Assembly: GCF_004834005.1 (NCBI RefSeq)
Contig: NZ_STFF01000007.1
Coordinates: 310,001-374,000, forward strand
Length of the DNA stretch: 64,000 nucleotides
Direction of reading: 5' to 3'
Origin: Niastella caeni
GTDB lineage: Bacteria > Bacteroidota > Bacteroidia > Chitinophagales > Chitinophagaceae
The notes below the pieces were generated by a model. The model was not told the origin of the DNA, did no database searches, and saw only the letters and a list, made by a program, of their open reading frames with translations. Shown piece after piece: positions 15,672 to 23,313 of this stretch; positions within the stretch are counted from its first letter, which is position 1; every line of letters starts with the position of its first letter. Position numbers and translations under genes: made by a program.

Positions 15672-16430
15672 ATGGCTAAGCAAGAATCAATTATTGAAAT
15701 TAAAGGAACAATCGGCAAACTGAGCTTTTATAAAACAGAAGACGGTTACATGATACGTAAGAAAACGTCTTTATCGAAGGAGCGTATTGCCAAAGATCCT
15801 GCGTATGCACGTACACGCGAAACAATGGACATGTTTGCAAAAGCGGGAGCTGCCGGAAAACTGCTACGTGATGCGTTACGTCCAATTGCAGTAAATACTT
15901 CCGACAGCAGGGTAATAAGCCGTCTGTCAAAGCAAATGACGAAGGTTATAAAAGCAGACAGCACCAACCCACGTGGTAAAAAGAACGTGCTCGATGGTGA
16001 AACGGAATTGCTGACCGGCTTTGAGTTCAACGCCAGGGGTAAGCTTTCCAGTACTTTAATTGTTACCTACGAATCGTCAATCGATCGTGCATCCGGTACC
16101 GTGCAGGTAAAGTTACCCTCTTTTGTTCCCGACAATAAGGCGATCGCTTCCCCTTTCGAAGCTACCCATTTTCAGCTTCATATGGCCGGGGTGGAAGTTG
16201 ACTTTGAACGTGCTGCTTATGTGGCAAAGTTCAAAAGTTCCGATCAGTTGGTATTGAACGGTAAGGAGCTTGCTGCATTCGATCTGAGTGTTGCACTTCC
16301 TCCTAGCAGCACCCATCCTTTATTCCTGGCATTGGGTATAGAATTCTTCATGGAAGATGTTGACGGCAATAAACCATTGAACAATGGCGCCTTCAATGCC
16401 CTTGCCATTATAAAAGTGAGCGGTGTGTAA
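15672..16430 (+). CDS. GKLxFY-family hypothetical protein
   Basis: A 252-residue protein with the N-terminal signature KGTIGKLSFYKTEDGYMIRK, then RTRETMDMFAKAGAAGKLLRDALRP. This signature recurs in Bacteroidota hypothetical proteins and in the diverged paralogue at 14.1 kb. The C-terminal half (about 120-250) is beta-rich (TVQVKLPSF, FQLHMAGVEVDFERAAYVAKF, LFLALGIEFF). There is no signal peptide. A small membrane protein and a DUF5675-like protein follow on the same strand, a set that recalls phage-derived or secreted-particle modules. This is inference; no catalytic motif is visible. Confidence 0.75.
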   Translation: MAKQESIIEIKGTIGKLSFYKTEDGYMIRKKTSLSKERIAKDPAYARTRETMDMFAKAGAAGKLLRDALRPIAVNTSDSRVISRLSKQMTKVIKADSTNPRGKKNVLDGETELLTGFEFNARGKLSSTLIVTYESSIDRASGTVQVKLPSFVPDNKAIASPFEATHFQLHMAGVEVDFERAAYVAKFKSSDQLVLNGKELAAFDLSVALPPSSTHPLFLALGIEFFMEDVDGNKPLNNGAFNALAIIKVSGV

Positions 16431-16464
16431 TGAAAACCATTGCTGATCTTTTAAAGGAAGCAAT

Positions 16465-16653
16465 ATGAACGATGCATCTTTTACCCCAGCATCAAAAGCC
16501 GGCACGGCAGGTGGTATAATGACCATTTTACTGGTGAATATTAATTCCGGTGAGATACTCAAAACCATAGCACTGGCAGCCATAGGCGCTGTAGTGAGCT
16601 TTACGGTATCGATATTCCTGAAGTGGATGATTCGCCAGATGAAAAAAGGGTAG
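16465..16653 (+). CDS. Small membrane protein, holin-like in size and topology
   Basis: A 62-residue protein with one clear hydrophobic segment (about residues 31-55, ILKTIALAAIGAVVSFTVSI) and a second weaker one before it (GGIMTILLVNI). It ends in a basic tail (KWMIRQMKKG). It starts 34 bp after the GKLxFY gene and is followed by a terminator, so these two genes form one unit. Small membrane proteins next to GKLxFY genes could act as holins or membrane anchors. Similarity alone cannot decide this. Confidence 0.6.
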   Translation: MNDASFTPASKAGTAGGIMTILLVNINSGEILKTIALAAIGAVVSFTVSIFLKWMIRQMKKG

Positions 16654-16679
16654 CCTGCTTTTTCCGGTAAGTAAACCGG

Positions 16680-16717
16680 CCCCTTCCCGATAACAATCGG
16701 GAGGGGTCTTTTTTTAA
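16680..16717 (+). terminator. Rho-independent terminator
   Basis: CCCCTTCCCGAT / ATCGGGAGGGG inverted repeat with a 5-nt loop and a T7 tail. It separates the small membrane protein from the next gene. Confidence 0.88.
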
Positions 16718-16734
16718 ACCTGTTAATTTATTTT

Positions 16735-17145
16735 ATGGAACTTAGATTGCTACGAGCTCAGTTTCCCAATAGTATGATGGGGCAGCTCTTTATGAATAAC
16801 CAATTGCTTTGCATTTATGTTGGTGCAAATAACCAGAAAGGCTGGACGCCCATCGCAGGCTTACCCGATGGCAGATATTGTTTGCACAAACCAGGCGAAG
16901 AAAATAAACATGGAAGTATTCAGGTTACCAGCGCCAACAACCGTAAACCATTGCGTATGAAACTAAGTAATTTATTGCATGATGAACTAACTGGTTACGA
17001 TAAAGAGGCGCCGCTATATCTTAGCTGGAAATCAGGGCAGCAACAAATGACCGGATTGGCGAAGCAAAATATCGATAAAGTGATCGCCGCAATTGATAAT
17101 GGTGATGAAGTGCACCTGACTATCTTTTCTCAATACTTAGGGTAA
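16735..17145 (+). CDS. Hypothetical protein, DUF5675-like
   Basis: A 136-residue protein. The start (MELRLLRAQFPNSMMGQLFM) and the GLPDGRYCLHKP segment resemble DUF5675, a small beta-rich family common in phages and phage-like elements and linked to cell-wall-related L,D-transpeptidase folds. The usual ETxxIPAGTY motif is replaced here by WTPIAGLPDGRY. The remainder is charged with no signal peptide. It lies 18 bp after the terminator, so it may need its own promoter or be expressed by read-through. With the GKLxFY and holin-like genes it makes a three-gene plus-strand group. Confidence 0.55.
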   Translation: MELRLLRAQFPNSMMGQLFMNNQLLCIYVGANNQKGWTPIAGLPDGRYCLHKPGEENKHGSIQVTSANNRKPLRMKLSNLLHDELTGYDKEAPLYLSWKSGQQQMTGLAKQNIDKVIAAIDNGDEVHLTIFSQYLG

Positions 17146-17219
17146 ACAGCATTCCTGTTTTTGAAGTAAGGGATCAAAGTTGTACTGTATCCCGGTTCAA
17201 GTTCTTCATTTATTTTGAA

Positions 17220-17579
17220 TCAAGTTATATATTTAAGTTGGAAAATTGATTTGTAAAAAAGTAAATATTCCCCAATAGAATTGAATACAAGTTTCGGTGT
17301 ATAATCTTCCCATTCAGCAATAATACTTGTGAATTTTCTTTTTCTCCACAGTTCATCCTGGTCAATCGCCTTTTGGTTGTAGTAAAGCTTTATTGTGCCG
17401 TCCTTAACTTCACTCCGATAAATGCTTTGGGCAAATTGATCATGCCATGGGAATTGAAATGCCATGATTTCCTTCGCATCAATTTCATTCAGTTGATGAA
17501 ATTGATTCCTGAGCGCTTGATATATTTTACTTTGTTCTTTTATATTATCCGCAGAAGCTAACCTATTCTTTTTGTTCAT
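17220..17579 (-). CDS. Hypothetical protein (119 aa)
   Basis: A 119-residue protein that I do not recognise. It begins with a helical charged region (NIKEQSKIYQALRNQFHQLN). A central block (FQFPWHDQFAQSIYRSEVKD) and a Trp-rich part (DELWRKRKFTSIIAEWEDYT) follow. No signal peptide or membrane segment is visible. It is transcribed opposite to the DUF5675-like gene. An orphan immunity-type protein is possible but unsupported. Confidence 0.5.
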   Translation of the reverse strand: MNKKNRLASADNIKEQSKIYQALRNQFHQLNEIDAKEIMAFQFPWHDQFAQSIYRSEVKDGTIKLYYNQKAIDQDELWRKRKFTSIIAEWEDYTPKLVFNSIGEYLLFYKSIFQLKYIT

Positions 17580-17637
17580 TTATCGAAGTTTGAACGATGC
17601 TATTATCCGCTAAACGGGATGGAGGAAGAAAACGGAA

Positions 17638-17682
17638 CTCCCAATAACTCCTAATTTTTAAAAATTTAGGAGTTATTGGGAG
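17638..17682. repeat. Near-perfect long palindrome
   Basis: CTCCCAATAACTCCTAA (17638-17654) and TTAGGAGTTATTGGGAG (17666-17682) are exact inverted copies. The 11-nt A/T spacer can extend the stem further. It lies between two minus-strand genes and could be a bidirectional transcription stop or a dispersed palindromic repeat. Confidence 0.65.
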
Positions 17683-17799
17683 GTAATTGCTAAGCCATTC
17701 AATGCTGCAATAATAAAATATTGCCCGTTTATTATGTATTGCCTTGAATATCAATTAATAAAGGATAGTTACAAAACCAGTCGCATCCCTTATTAAAAC

Positions 17800-19110
17800 C
17801 TAATGCAAAGGTTCCAGGTGATGCTTTACTGTCCATTTTCCTATCTGATCTCCCATCTTCTGGCCGGCAACACAGGCAAAGCGGAAATGTATACCAACCA
17901 TCACTCTTGAATCTGCGTTTTCATCAGCAGCTTCTTTAAAACTATCAAAATGCCTGACAGCTCCCGCTGGAGAAGCGGTAGTACTTGTCATTGAAAATGG
18001 ACTATGATTTCCAAAAAAATGAGTCAGTACGGTTGCCGCAGCATTGCCTAAAACACAGTGGCCTGAAGGATAATCCGGCACAGGCGGTGTTGGCAATAAA
18101 GGTTCCCAGTCAGCATCAGGAGTGGTTTTATCATTTCCATCTGTTGCGGCTGCCCGGATAGCTGTGTAAGGCCGCCAGAAATTATAAAAATACTTGGCTT
18201 CCAGGAAGGCAGTATAGCCGTCGGCCAGAGCCATATTCAGCAGCGCAAACATCCGCGCTGTTGTATACAACCCGGGATTTTGGGTCGTTGCCGAAACTCG
18301 GGCAACCCGGTTCCAGCCAATATCGGAATATTCAAACCACCATGCCGAATAAGCGCTTTGGTCAGCCGTACGTACGGTGCTGTTGAGTTCTCCCACTTCC
18401 TTTACTTCATTAAAATCTCTGGTGTAAGTACCGCTGGTTAACGATGGGGGCGATGAACTACGGAATTGATCATGCGTTTCAAGCGAAAACAATTGCATAG
18501 TTTTCCAAAAAACGCCAAATTGAAAGTCGAACGGAGGCACTGCTACATAAACACCAGGAACCGTGGAAGGGGGAACTGGCGATACAGGATTTTGAAAGGC
18601 GCCATCTCCTGCCCGTAAGGCCAGGATAGCCTTTGCGGATTCCATGCCAATTGCAATGCCCCATGTTTTAGCATGTCCGCTGGCAATTTTTGAGAGCGAT
18701 TCAGCAAGCTTTGCATCCAGCATGGCCGCCGAATCGGGCCAGGAAGCCATTAATACAGTATGCGCTGCACTGGCAACCGCTGCAAAAGGATCAGCCAAAG
18801 GATTTACCCCATGAAAGATATAATGTTCGTAAACCGGTACTATGGCATTCAGCGCATCATGAATGGCAATGTGTACCATGGCTTCGCTACGTACTGCTAA
18901 TAGTGGATTGGCTTCCGCAGCACCACCGGCAGCTTCAAACGCAACGTTATTCCATTTAATTACTTCGCTGTTTGAAAGAACGTCATTGAAAGATCGTGAT
19001 CCCAGCAGATTTTTCCAGTTTATATGATCAGAAGGGATATTTTTTTTACATGATAAAGCGATGAAAGAAAAAAATAATCCTGTGATTATCCATTTGGTTA
19101 ACCGGTTCAT
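17800..19110 (-). CDS. Vanadium-dependent haloperoxidase / PAP2-family lipoprotein
   Basis: A 436-residue exported protein with a lipoprotein signal (FIALSC, lipidated Cys at about residue 21). The C-terminal half carries the three vanadate/phosphate-binding motifs of the vanadium chloroperoxidase-PAP2 superfamily: K-x6-RP in KYFYNFWRP, PSGH in DYPSGHC, and S-R-x5-H in ADSRVMVGIHFRF. The long helical N-terminal part and total length fit the bacterial haloperoxidase-like group better than small PAP2 lipid phosphatases. It probably acts at the cell envelope; whether it halogenates or dephosphorylates cannot be read from sequence. It stands alone on the minus strand. Confidence 0.85.
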   Translation of the reverse strand: MNRLTKWIITGLFFSFIALSCKKNIPSDHINWKNLLGSRSFNDVLSNSEVIKWNNVAFEAAGGAAEANPLLAVRSEAMVHIAIHDALNAIVPVYEHYIFHGVNPLADPFAAVASAAHTVLMASWPDSAAMLDAKLAESLSKIASGHAKTWGIAIGMESAKAILALRAGDGAFQNPVSPVPPSTVPGVYVAVPPFDFQFGVFWKTMQLFSLETHDQFRSSSPPSLTSGTYTRDFNEVKEVGELNSTVRTADQSAYSAWWFEYSDIGWNRVARVSATTQNPGLYTTARMFALLNMALADGYTAFLEAKYFYNFWRPYTAIRAAATDGNDKTTPDADWEPLLPTPPVPDYPSGHCVLGNAAATVLTHFFGNHSPFSMTSTTASPAGAVRHFDSFKEAADENADSRVMVGIHFRFACVAGQKMGDQIGKWTVKHHLEPLH

Positions 19111-19805
19111 AAAAGAAGAATTAATGGTTGAAAATGGAGGTTACTGTAGGTGCAGAAAAAGCCCAAAACAGCCAAATCGGATAATCATTCGGAAGTTTTT
19201 AGTAAGAGCCGTAAATATATTTTGAGAAATCGGGCGGGCTTCGCCCTAACTGATAATGTAATATCGTTACTATCCGGTCATAACAGATAAAACGTTTTCC
19301 CCAAAGTAAATTCAGCCGCACAGTTACCGGTTATAAGGAAATATCTATTGAATGATATTAATAAAGCTACCACAATATCATGCAGGAGCCATTGAAAACT
19401 GAGAACAATCAGGGAAATGCCTTAACCTGTTTCTATGGTAACAGTAAAAAGAGGAACAGTAGATGAAGGATGATCCATTTCCTCGTAATTGTTGGAGACA
19501 CTAATTATTTAATAACTTCTGATTTAAAATAGAAAGAACATAAAGCATAAAAATATATACAGATGATTGCGCTAAACATCAGGTAATTGTATTCTTTTCG
19601 CAATGGAAAATTATGCCCTTGCTGTTAAATGCGATATGCTACGAGAGTACTTTTGCGCTTTGCTGATCACTCTTGTAGTACTTACTAAAGTAAACGTTCA
19701 AACGAATGTATGAACCTGGGGCAGTGGCGATAATACGGCAAAAACAGCCCTGTTGTAAAAAAATAAATATAGTTCTGGATAGGTTTCCAATCAGGTACAT
19801 AGAGT
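19111..19805. other. Long intergenic region without recognisable gene
   Basis: About 700 bp of AT-rich sequence between a minus-strand gene and a decayed plus-strand gene. It contains one short GC hairpin (GGGCGggcttCGCCC near 19233) and no ORF or RNA gene that I can support. Confidence 0.5.
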
Positions 19806-19837
19806 AAAGCATCCCGTGACGGCGGGGTGCTTTTTTT
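19806..19837 (+). terminator. Rho-independent terminator with no intact gene upstream
   Basis: AAAGCATCCC / GGGGTGCTTT stem with a T7 tail. The 690 bp upstream hold no gene I can support, so it may be what is left of a lost gene or serve an unseen small RNA. Confidence 0.65.
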
Positions 19838-19909
19838 ATTTGATGGAAAAAATTATGAATATGAAATCCAACTATTACTATTTCTCTCCGGCACTAAAGA
19901 AAATACCTT

Positions 19910-20386
19910 GTGCCGCAACTGTTAAAAACGGTACTCCCCACTATGAAGCCCAAAATAACTGTGCTCCGTGCACTGCCCATTCTATTTTGCATCCAACTGC
20001 CCATATGCCTTTTTCTAACGCTGCCCTGCCCGTTATTGGCGGATGGCAATATTACGGCCTCCGGAGCAGTAATCAGTACCACCACGCACATGTCAATCAA
20101 TACTGTTCGAAATAACAGGGCTTCAAAGTTATATGTCAATACGGCTTTGCTGGAAAGCAACGCCGCCAGCCTCAATACATTCAGCGCACCGGTGACCGGC
20201 TTTATCGGTGTTCGGTTTGATTACACTTTAGGTAATGACGGACCGGGCGCTTTTTCAGAAACGATTTTATTTAATTCGGTGTTATCAGATGTAGACCGGC
20301 AGGCGATCAATTGTAACCAGAATTTGTACTATTCATTGGGGCTTGGTGCGGCTTATACAGGGGGGCAGCGGCTATGGGGAAGGTGA
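19910..20386 (+). pseudogene. Decayed LamG/concanavalin-like protein fragment
   Basis: An open frame of 158 codons. Its last ~90 residues read like the end of a LamG-type lectin domain: SKLYVNTALLESNAASLNTF, then VTGFIGVRFDYT and ETILFNSVLSDVDRQAINCN. This block normally sits in large secreted carbohydrate-binding proteins. Here the first ~60 residues are unlike a LamG start, a competing frame covers the same bases, and no domain follows. I take it as a truncated relic. A small intact protein is less likely. Confidence 0.5.
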
Positions 20387-20529
20387 TTAAACAATAAGAT
20401 TTTACAGTCGAAGGCATGGTTTAATCAAATTGCCACCAAACAACCCAACCTGATCGCTATAACAGTAACGTTCATGTACATGTTATAACGCTCAGGCCGG
20501 AAGTCGTTTACTATATGCTGAAGGAATAA

Positions 20530-20673
20530 TTAGCGGGTAGCAGCTACGTATTCTTCCAGGGTGATCTTTCCGCTGATCAATTGTACATATAATAAATTAC
20601 TGTCCAGTCCTGATTTTTTGATTTGGCTAACCAATTCTTTGTCAAAAAACAAGGTTTTAATAATTGAAGTCAT
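20530..20673 (-). CDS. Small hypothetical protein (47 aa)
   Basis: A short minus-strand ORF with ATG and TAA, in an otherwise empty 635-bp spacer. The peptide starts MTSIIKTLFFDKELVSQIKK and ends GKITLEEYVAATR. Its C-terminal part resembles a SHOCT-like helix pair (hydrophobic-basic-GKIT-LEEY pattern). Codon choice looks like a coding sequence. No function is known and there is no partner gene. Confidence 0.4.
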   Translation of the reverse strand: MTSIIKTLFFDKELVSQIKKSGLDSNLLYVQLISGKITLEEYVAATR

Positions 20674-21003
20674 AATTGTATGTTTTTAAGTTTATAATCT
20701 GGAGTAATAAGATCGTTCATGCGGCGAAACAACCGGATAGTAGCAGTAGATGTACCGGGGGATATATCCTTTCTTTGACAATACAAAGATAATCGCAGGT
20801 TTCAGAGTTGTTAAATCAACTTGTAAGCGGTTCTATTATCCCAAAAGCAGGCATTTTATGTAAAACCCTTGCTGGTATTATGTTTCACGGGGTATAAATA
20901 TGACGTCCAACAGTTGCCCGGCCCATTTCTATATCCACATATTTGCCAGCCCACCGGGATCTCCCTCTGATACACAACACCTTCGGGAACCGGATTTTTA
21001 GCC

Positions 21004-21011
21004 TAATTTTG
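21004..21011 (+). promoter_or_regulatory. Possible Bacteroidota -7 promoter element
   Basis: TAATTTTG matches the TAnnTTTG consensus. It lies 29 bp before the proposed GTG start of the radical SAM gene; the -33 TTG box is weak. Confidence 0.35.
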
Positions 21012-21039
21012 CCTCAAATTTTTGATTTTGAGTGTTCCT

Positions 21040-23226
21040 GTGTTTTTGATTACTCCGCCTTTTACGCAGCTTAATACGCCGTATCCGGCGACGGCTTACC
21101 TGAAGGGCTTCCTGAATACCAAAAATATCCGTTCCTTCCAGAGCGATCTGGGCATCGAGGTAACGTTGGCCCTGTTCTGCCAGGAAGGGCTGCAGGAATT
21201 GTTTGATCGTATCAACCGGCTCGAAAAACCTTTGAGCGACAATGCCGCCCGTATGGTGGCCTTACAGGAAGATTATATTTATACGATCAACGATGTGGTG
21301 CTCTTTTTACAGGGGCATAATCCTACGTTGGCGCACCGCATCTGCAAGCGGGATTTTTTGCCCGAAGCCAGCCGTTTTGCGCAGTTGGAAGACCTGGACT
21401 GGGCTTTCGGCTCTATGGGCACGCAGGACAAAGGCAAGCACTTTGCCACCATGTACCTTGAAGACCTGAGTGACCTTATAAGCGAATGCGTAGATGAGCA
21501 TTTTGGCTTTAGCCGTTATGCAGAAAAACTGGGCCGCTCCGCCAACAGCTTCGACGAACTGTACAACGCCCTGCAAAAGGAATACACTTTTATTGATGAA
21601 TTGCTGATCACATTGCTGAAAGCGCACATGGAAAGGTTACGACCCAAACTGGTAGCCATTTCCGTTCCTTTTCCCGGCAATTTGTATACTTCCCTGCGCT
21701 GCGGGCAGTATATCAAACAGCACTACCCCGAAGTGAAAGTGGCCATGGGGGGCGGATTCGCCAATACGGAACTGCGTTCCATCACCGACCCGCGGGTGTT
21801 CGAATGCTACGATTACATTACCCTCGACGATGGCGAAGCGCCTCTTGAACAACTGGTGCAACTGGTGGAAGGCCACGGTTCTGCTTCAATACTGAAAAGA
21901 ACTTTTACCCTGCAGGATGGCCTGGTGCAATACATCAACAACGAAAGCTGCTCCGATTACAAACAGGCGCAGGTGGGCACACCTGATTACAGCGATTTCC
22001 TGCTCGATAAATACATCTCTGCCATTGAGGTGGTAAACCCCATGCACCGCATGTGGAGCGATGGCCGGTGGAACAAACTAACTATGGCGCATGGTTGCTA
22101 TTGGGGCAAATGCACCTTCTGCGATATTTCACTCGATTATATCAAACTCTATGAACCGATTGCCGCTTCGCTGTTGGCAGACCGCATGGAGGAAATGATG
22201 AAACAGACCGGACAGAATGGTTTTCACTTCGTGGATGAAGCCGCTCCGCCGGCCATGATGCGTGCATTGGCGCTGGAGATCATCCGGCGCAAATTAACGG
22301 TGAGCTGGTGGGCCAATGTGCGTTTTGAAAAAAGCTTTACCCGCGACTTTTGCCTGCTGTTGAAACGTTCCGGCTGTATTGCTATCTCCGGCGGATTGGA
22401 AGTGGCCAGCGACCGCCTGCTGGAGTTGATTCAGAAAGGCATCACCGTAGCACAGGTAGCCAGGGTGAACAAGCACTTTACAGAGGCAGGCATCATGGTG
22501 CATGCTTACCTGATGTACGGTTTCCCCACCCAAACCGAACAGGAAACGATCGATTCGCTGGAAATGGTGCGGCAAATGTTTGCCTCAGGCGTATTGCAGT
22601 CGGCCTTCTGGCATTTGTTCACCATGACGATGCACAGTCCCATAGGTATGCAACCGGAGAAATTCAAGGTGAAAAGAGAGTCGGCCCTGGTGGGCGCTTT
22701 TGCCAACAACGACCTCGTGCACATCGATGAAACAGGCGCCGACCATGAAGAATTTGCGTTTGGACTGAAGAAGTCACTGTTCAACTATATGCACGGCATA
22801 GGTCTCAACGACCCGCTGCAGAAATGGTTCGACTTTAAAGTACCCAAGACCAAAGTAGCCCCTGATTATATTCAGAAAGTATTGGAAGATGATCTTTATA
22901 CGGCTGCCAAACCCACTACCAGGATCGTATACCTGGGCAGGCCACCTAAGGTAGAACACTTCATCAAAAGTAAGAAAGGCAATAGCTGGGAAATGACCTC
23001 ACTCACCTTTCAGGACAAACGCCAGCAATACAGCATCAGTGTCGGTCGCGAACAAGGCAACTGGCTGGCCCAAATACTGCAGTTGCTGTCGATCTCCAAT
23101 CCTAAAACACTCACGCTACAGGATGTAATGGACAGCTACAAAGCCGCCGGACTGGAAGACTTTGAACTTTTTTGGGACAATAAACCGGTGAATACGTTAC
23201 ATAAGGTTGGTTTGCTGAAGTTATAA
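21040..23226 (+). CDS. B12-binding-type radical SAM protein
   Basis: A protein of about 728 residues. An N-terminal region (about 1-110) is followed by a cobalamin-binding-like Rossmann domain (PKLVAISVPFPGNLYTSLRC, VAMGGGFANTEL, YITLDDGEAPL) and a radical SAM core. The cluster motif is Gly-Cys-Tyr-Trp-Gly-Lys-Cys-Thr-Phe-Cys (Cx4Cx2C, not the usual Cx3Cx2C), near residue 353. The C-terminal ~180 residues are family-specific. No ATG is available: in-frame choices are TTG 21022, TTG 21028 and GTG 21040, and an in-frame stop lies at 21004. I prefer GTG, which gives the natural start VFLITPPFTQLN. The substrate is unknown; the gene is monocistronic, with a terminator just after it. Confidence 0.85.
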   Translation: MFLITPPFTQLNTPYPATAYLKGFLNTKNIRSFQSDLGIEVTLALFCQEGLQELFDRINRLEKPLSDNAARMVALQEDYIYTINDVVLFLQGHNPTLAHRICKRDFLPEASRFAQLEDLDWAFGSMGTQDKGKHFATMYLEDLSDLISECVDEHFGFSRYAEKLGRSANSFDELYNALQKEYTFIDELLITLLKAHMERLRPKLVAISVPFPGNLYTSLRCGQYIKQHYPEVKVAMGGGFANTELRSITDPRVFECYDYITLDDGEAPLEQLVQLVEGHGSASILKRTFTLQDGLVQYINNESCSDYKQAQVGTPDYSDFLLDKYISAIEVVNPMHRMWSDGRWNKLTMAHGCYWGKCTFCDISLDYIKLYEPIAASLLADRMEEMMKQTGQNGFHFVDEAAPPAMMRALALEIIRRKLTVSWWANVRFEKSFTRDFCLLLKRSGCIAISGGLEVASDRLLELIQKGITVAQVARVNKHFTEAGIMVHAYLMYGFPTQTEQETIDSLEMVRQMFASGVLQSAFWHLFTMTMHSPIGMQPEKFKVKRESALVGAFANNDLVHIDETGADHEEFAFGLKKSLFNYMHGIGLNDPLQKWFDFKVPKTKVAPDYIQKVLEDDLYTAAKPTTRIVYLGRPPKVEHFIKSKKGNSWEMTSLTFQDKRQQYSISVGREQGNWLAQILQLLSISNPKTLTLQDVMDSYKAAGLEDFELFWDNKPVNTLHKVGLLKL

Positions 23227-23265
23227 AATGAGCGTTCACTGGCAAAGAATTAAGGCTCAAACAAA

Positions 23266-23293
23266 AAGGCTCCGACATTACCGCCGGAGCCTT
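23266..23293. terminator. Shared terminator between convergent genes
   Basis: AAGGCTCCG / CGGAGCCTT perfect 9-bp stem between the radical SAM gene (+) and the giant T9SS gene (-). A/T-rich flanks suggest it works in both directions. Confidence 0.7.
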
Positions 23294-23313
23294 CGCAATA
23301 ACCTGATATTAAT

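Noticed and set aside
17563..17754. 63-codon minus-strand ORF
   Set aside because: It runs through the perfect palindrome at 17638-17682 and overlaps the start of the preceding gene; the peptide looks like repeat translation.
19816..20115. 99-codon plus-strand ORF
   Set aside because: It overlaps the LamG-like remnant in another frame, starts inside the terminator region and has no recognisable pattern.
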